Part shown: piece by piece, positions 6,154 through 9,010 of the stretch | How positions within the stretch are numbered: position 1 is the stretch's first letter | Layout of the letters: the number at the start of each line of letters is the position of its first letter | NCBI GenBank assembly: GCA_018268695.1 | Contig: JAFDWD010000268.1 | Location: forward strand, 1 to 9,010 | Reading direction: 5' to 3' | DNA length: 9,010 nucleotides | Source: Actinomycetota bacterium | GTDB lineage: Bacteria; Actinomycetota; Thermoleophilia; Solirubrobacterales; 70-9 | Made by a program: the position numbers and the translations under genes | The notes under the pieces: generated by a model | Database searches by the model: none | What the model saw: only the letters and a program-made list of their open reading frames with translations | What the model was told of the DNA's origin: nothing

Positions 6154-6182
6154 GTGAGGGTTCCGTGAGACAAAGCGTGAGA

Positions 6183-6363
6183 TTCGAACGGTCAGGAATC
6201 TGCCCTGTTCCTTATACGCCTATATGGCGGTTTTCGAACACCGCAAGGTCTTGCGTGGTTAGAAATCCACGCCAGAGGTGGATTGCGAACCGCGGAAGCT
6301 TGCGGTGTTCGAAAGCTCGGCCATGGCGAGTTTTCGAACACCGCAGATCCCTGACCGTTCGAA
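6183..6363. repeat. 181-bp nested palindromic element with 21-bp inverted ends
   Basis: The outer arms 6183-6203 and 6343-6363 are inverted copies with one mismatch in 21 (both begin TTCGAACGGTCAGG when read inward from their own strand). Inside are three copies of a motif near ATGGCGRG-TTTTCGAACACCGCA: 6224-6247 (+), 6299-6324 (-) and 6323-6346 (+), plus a degenerate copy near 6285-6297. Smaller hairpins are nested: CGCC/GGCG at 6217-6229, GCGTGG/CCACGC at 6253-6272, and AATCCAC/GTGGATT at 6264-6284. The last two share bases and exclude each other. The overall form resembles a REP/BIME-like or MITE-like non-autonomous repeat. There is no transposase, and I cannot see clear target-site duplications. 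Confidence 0.7.
6301..6345. repeat. 19-bp hairpin formed by two motif copies head to head
   Basis: The arms 6301-6319 and 6327-6345 pair at 18 of 19 positions (TGCGGTGTTCGAAA at the base), around a 7-base loop from the palindrome GCCATGGC. It is the strongest substructure of the 181-bp element, and each arm contains a palindromic TTCGAA. Confidence 0.75.
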
Positions 6364-6414
6364 CCACGGCGTACGACCCGGCCCGCCACGTCTTCCCCCA
6401 CATCCCCGGCCGAG

Positions 6415-6459
6415 CCCCCTGCACGCTTGTCTCGCTATACGAGACAAGCGTGCAGGGGG
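6415..6459. terminator. Perfect 20-bp hairpin, probable bidirectional terminator
   Basis: The arms 6415-6434 and 6440-6459 are exact inverted copies (CCCCCTGCACGCTTGTCTCG against its complement) with a 5-base loop, CTATA. It lies 60 bases beyond the stop of the minus-strand ABC transporter gene and is the best-placed terminator for that operon. It has no T-run on either side, so it would act as a hairpin-only terminator. Confidence 0.6.
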
Positions 6460-6518
6460 TTGTGGCCGAGACGGCCGCGCTTGCCGGAACGCCTCGCGTC
6501 CCTTGGCGGGGCCCCGGC

Positions 6519-8408
6519 CTACGCCGCCGTGTTCTCTTCCCAGGCGCCGTAGAGGCGGGCGTAGACGCCGTTCGCGGCGATCAGCTCGTCGTGGGTGCCT
6601 TGCTCGGCGATGTTGCCGCCTTCGAGGACGACGATCTTGCCGGCGCGGCGGATGGTGGAGAGGCGGTGGGCGATGACGATCGCGGTGCGGCCGTGGAGGA
6701 GGCGTTCGAGGCCTTTCTCGATCGTTTTCTCGGTGCGGACGTCGACGTTGGAGGTCGCCTCGTCGAGGATCAGGATGCGGGGTTCGGCGAGAAGGGCGCG
6801 GGCGAAGGCGACCAGTTGGCGCTGGCCGGCCGAGAGCTGGACGCCGCGCTCGCCGACCTGGGTCTCGATTCCGTCGGGGAGGCCATTGACGAAGTCGGTC
6901 GCGCCGACCGTCGCGATCGCCTCCTCGATCTCCTCGAGGCTCGCCTCCGGCCGCCCGAAGGCGATGTTTTCGCGGACGCTGCCGCTGAAGAGGAAGCCCT
7001 CCTGGGGGACGATGCCGAGCTGGCGGCGGAGCGCCCGCTGCTGCATGCCCTTCAGGTCGTGGCCGTCGACCAACACGCGGCCTTTCTGCGGGTCGTAGAA
7101 GCGCGACACGAGCTTGGCGAAGGTCGACTTCCCGGCGCCCGTCGCGCCGACCAGCGCCACCGTCTGGCCCGGCGGCACGTGCAGGCTCACGCCTTCCATC
7201 ACCCAGGCGTCGTCGGGGACCGGGTCGGCTTCGGAGTAGGAGAACCAGACGTCTTCGAGCTCGATCTCACCACGGATCGTGCCCGGGTCGATCGCCCCCG
7301 GCGCGTCGACCATTTCCGGCGACGTGTCGAGCAGGTCGAAGATCTTGTCGAGCGCCGCCATGCCCTGCTGGTAGGTCGTGTAGAGTTGGGAGAGTTCCTG
7401 GATCGGTTCGAAGAAAGTCGTCAGGTAACCGACGAAGGAGACGACGACGCCTACTTCGATCGCCCCGTTGATCGCCTGTGAGCCGCCGTAGAGGAGGATC
7501 ACCGCGGTCCCCATCGCGGCGAGGAATTCGACCGCGGGGAAGTAGGCGGCGTTCAGGTAGACCGTCTTCATGTTGACCGCGCGGTTGGCCTCGTTCAGCT
7601 CGGTCATCTCGTCGACGTGGCGCGGCTCCTGGCCGAAGCTCCGCACCACCCGCACGCCGCTGAGGCTCTCCTGCAGGTAGGCGGTGACGGCGGCGATGCG
7701 CTCACGGGTGGCCCGGTAGGCGCCCGCCGAGACGATCCGGAAGATCACCGAGGCGATCGCCAGCAGCGGGAAGGTGAGGAAGGTGATCAGCGCCAGCTTC
7801 AGGTCGAGCAGGACCAGGATCACGACCACGCCGACCAGGGTCAGGGTGCTGGAGAAGATCGTCACCACGCCGGTCGTCACCAACTGCTGCAGCGCTTCGA
7901 CGTCGTTGGTCATCCGCGAGATCAGGACGCCCGGGTTGTTGCGGGTGAAGAAGCCGATCGGCATGCCCTGGAGGTGGACGAAGATGCGCTCGCGCAGGTC
8001 CTGCAGGGCGCGCGTGCCGACCCAGCCGACGAGGTAGGTCTCGGCGTAGGTGGCGACCGCATAGACGATCGAGACGGCGACGAAGGCGCCGACGATCCAG
8101 TCGAGTGCGCTGAGGTCGCCGGTGCGGATGCCGGCGTCGATCGCCCGCCCGGCGAGGAACGGCGGTGCCAGCCCGGCGCCGGTCTCGACCAGGAGCGCGA
8201 CGAACATCAGCACCATCCGCCCGCGGTAGGGGCGGAGCAGGCCGATCATCCAGCGCACCTTGCGGCCGCGCTGGTCCTGCCCGCGGACCAGGCGCCAGAG
8301 CGCGGCGAAGAGCATCGCGACGTTGCGAAGCGGGTTGGGGGAGGCGTCCGGCGCCGGCTCGGTGGGAGCGGGGCGGAGCTCGGCGGGTCGTTTGCGGAAG
8401 AGGCTCAC
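6519..8408 (-). CDS. ABC exporter half-transporter, canonical ATP site subunit (629 aa)
   Basis: This is a type IV (multidrug/lipid) ABC exporter with the membrane domain fused to the ATPase. After a Pro-rich N-terminal extension of about 50 residues, residues about 60-345 hold six hydrophobic helices with the usual coupling segments (MPIGFFTRNNPGVLISRMTNDVE at 149-171). The ATPase spans about 381-620: Walker A GATGAGKST at 421-429, Q-loop VPQEGFLFSG (Q469), signature LSAGQ at 525-529 (Ala for the usual Gly), Walker B ILILDEAT with catalytic E550, D-loop SNVD and switch His581. The GTG start overlaps the upstream partner's TGA as GTGA. An LSAGQ signature with an intact DE fits the subunit supplying the catalytic Walker motifs of a heterodimer such as TM287/288 or BmrCD. 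The substrate is unknown; drugs, lipids or peptides are all possible. Confidence 0.92.
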   Translation of the reverse strand: MSLFRKRPAELRPAPTEPAPDASPNPLRNVAMLFAALWRLVRGQDQRGRKVRWMIGLLRPYRGRMVLMFVALLVETGAGLAPPFLAGRAIDAGIRTGDLSALDWIVGAFVAVSIVYAVATYAETYLVGWVGTRALQDLRERIFVHLQGMPIGFFTRNNPGVLISRMTNDVEALQQLVTTGVVTIFSSTLTLVGVVVILVLLDLKLALITFLTFPLLAIASVIFRIVSAGAYRATRERIAAVTAYLQESLSGVRVVRSFGQEPRHVDEMTELNEANRAVNMKTVYLNAAYFPAVEFLAAMGTAVILLYGGSQAINGAIEVGVVVSFVGYLTTFFEPIQELSQLYTTYQQGMAALDKIFDLLDTSPEMVDAPGAIDPGTIRGEIELEDVWFSYSEADPVPDDAWVMEGVSLHVPPGQTVALVGATGAGKSTFAKLVSRFYDPQKGRVLVDGHDLKGMQQRALRRQLGIVPQEGFLFSGSVRENIAFGRPEASLEEIEEAIATVGATDFVNGLPDGIETQVGERGVQLSAGQRQLVAFARALLAEPRILILDEATSNVDVRTEKTIEKGLERLLHGRTAIVIAHRLSTIRRAGKIVVLEGGNIAEQGTHDELIAANGVYARLYGAWEENTAA

Positions 8409-9010
8409 AGCCGCGCCATCTCCTCACGGTCCTCGAGGTCGCGCTGCAGGAACACCGAGTCGGCGAGGCCGTGGTCGGCGATCTCGCGGTAGAAGCCGCA
8501 GCCCTCCATCAGCTCCTCGTGGGTGCCGCGGTCGACGATCTCACCGTGGTCGAGCACGATGATCTCGTCCGCCAGCGAGACGGTCGAGAGGCGGTGGGCG
8601 ATGATGAACGTCGTCCGCCCGGCCATCGCCTCGCGCAGGCCCGTTTTGATCGCCGACTCGGTGGTCGCGTCGACCGAGGAGGTGGCGTCGTCGAGGATCA
8701 GGATCCGCGGGTCGGCGAGCAGGGCGCGGGCGATCGCCACCCGCTGGCGCTGGCCGCCCGAGAGCGTCAGGCCGCGCTCGCCGACGCGGGTGTCATAGCC
8801 CTCCGGCAGCTCGCGGATGAAGGAGTCGGCCTGGGCGAGGTGCGCGGCCGCTTCGATCTCCTCGCGGCTCGCCGCTCCGCGGGCGTAGGCGATGTTGTCG
8901 GCGACCGAGGCGGAGAAGAGGAAGCTGTCGTCGGCGACGAAGGCGACCTCGGCGCGGAGCTTCTCCACCTCGACGTCGCGGACGTCGACGCCGTCGACCA
9001 GCACCGTCCC
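8405..9010 (-). CDS. ABC exporter half-transporter, degenerate ATP site subunit, 5' part outside window
   Basis: Only the last 201 residues, the bulk of the ATPase domain, are present. The frame is open to the window edge, so the apparent GTG start near 9004 is internal, and Walker A and the membrane domain lie outside. The visible motifs are: the Q-loop region VADDSFLFS, with Asp27 (numbered from the edge) where Gln is expected; canonical signature LSGGQRQ at 83-89; Walker B ILILDDATSSVD at 103-114, where Asp108 replaces the catalytic Glu; and switch-loop His139 retained. A short charged tail (QRDLEDREEMARL) follows the domain. In heterodimeric exporters one subunit has exactly this profile: non-catalytic Walker B, normal signature donated to the partner's active site. 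The stop overlaps the partner's start, so the two are probably made as a stoichiometric pair. Confidence 0.9.
   Translation of the reverse strand, partial: GTVLVDGVDVRDVEVEKLRAEVAFVADDSFLFSASVADNIAYARGAASREEIEAAAHLAQADSFIRELPEGYDTRVGERGLTLSGGQRQRVAIARALLADPRILILDDATSSVDATTESAIKTGLREAMAGRTTFIIAHRLSTVSLADEIIVLDHGEIVDRGTHEELMEGCGFYREIADHGLADSVFLQRDLEDREEMARL

Larger units (their letters stand above)
6054..6518. other. 465-bp gene-free gap between convergent genes, rich in palindromes
   Basis: I see no credible coding sequence here on either strand. Short open frames of 60-130 codons cross the repeats but lack ribosome binding sites and recognisable domains. The gap holds three separate inverted-repeat structures (6096-6153, 6183-6363, 6415-6459), listed individually. 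GC content falls visibly in 6181-6366 compared with the surrounding genes, with stretches such as CTTATACGCCTATATGG. Confidence 0.8.

Noticed and set aside
6224..6346. Possible CRISPR array from repeated TTTCGAACACCGCA
   Set aside because: There are only three copies, in mixed orientation and unequally spaced, with two overlapping at a palindrome. There are no uniform spacers and no cas genes.
6192..6447. Minus-strand frames of 62-70 codons in the intergenic repeat
   Set aside because: Three overlapping frames share the same palindromes with no ribosome binding site or domain; repeat-derived.
6500..6518. CGGGGCCCCG palindrome just beyond the ABC stop as a terminator
   Set aside because: It is a perfect palindrome without a loop and without a T-run. 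The 20-bp hairpin at 6415-6459 is a much better candidate.
6129..7481. 450-codon plus-strand frame beginning in the palindrome region
   Set aside because: It is mostly antisense to the ABC transporter gene. The N-terminal part only translates the repeats, and no ribosome binding site is seen.
7617..8492. 291-codon plus-strand frame opposite the ABC genes
   Set aside because: It is an Asp/Gly/Arg-rich antisense shadow of two certain ABC transporter genes.

Overview
The window is very GC-rich with strong third-position G/C bias. It uses GTG starts freely, has tightly overlapping genes, and carries a tRNA gene without an encoded CCA end. These traits, together with a TrkA/TrkA pair beside an APC permease, point to a high-GC actinobacterium. 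My best guess is Thermoleophilia/Solirubrobacterales, but this rests on general resemblance and no marker gene here proves it.

Region 1 (2-2837, + strand) holds two paralogous APC-superfamily permeases, each fused to a C-terminal universal-stress-protein-like (USP) domain. The first is cut by the window edge. Between them lies a 63-residue protein with two predicted membrane helices. Stop/start overlaps (TGATG, then ATGA) make the three genes one translationally coupled unit.

Region 2 (2838-5185, + strand) begins with a short gap holding a 6-bp hairpin and a TAGTAT -10 element seven bases before an ATG, which suggests a leaderless transcript. Three genes follow. The first is a TrkA N-domain-only protein of 146 residues. 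The second is a two-domain TrkA/RCK protein of 227 residues. The third is an FAD/NAD(P)H ferredoxin-reductase-like flavoprotein that overlaps the second TrkA gene by 8 bp. No TrkH/KtrB channel is visible, so the APC-USP permeases are the obvious membrane partners. I infer a potassium or other cation uptake module with NAD(H)/nucleotide sensing.

Region 3 (5205-6053, + strand) holds tRNA-Gln(CTG), then a lipoprotein with two conserved-looking cysteines and a long Glu/Pro-rich repetitive tail written entirely with GAA codons.

Region 4 (6054-6518) is a 465-bp gap between convergent genes. I see no credible gene in it, but it is crowded with structure. There is a 23-bp imperfect hairpin with an alternative pairing partner. 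A 181-bp element bounded by 21-bp inverted ends contains three copies of a TTTCGAACACCGCA motif in both orientations plus several nested hairpins. A perfect 20-bp hairpin follows.

Region 5 (6519-9010, - strand) holds two ABC exporter half-transporters overlapping by 4 bp (GTGA). The upstream one, truncated at the window edge, has a degenerate ATP site (Walker B DD, altered Q-loop, normal LSGGQ). The downstream one has a canonical DE and an LSAGQ signature. This is the asymmetric pattern expected of a heterodimeric multidrug or lipid exporter.
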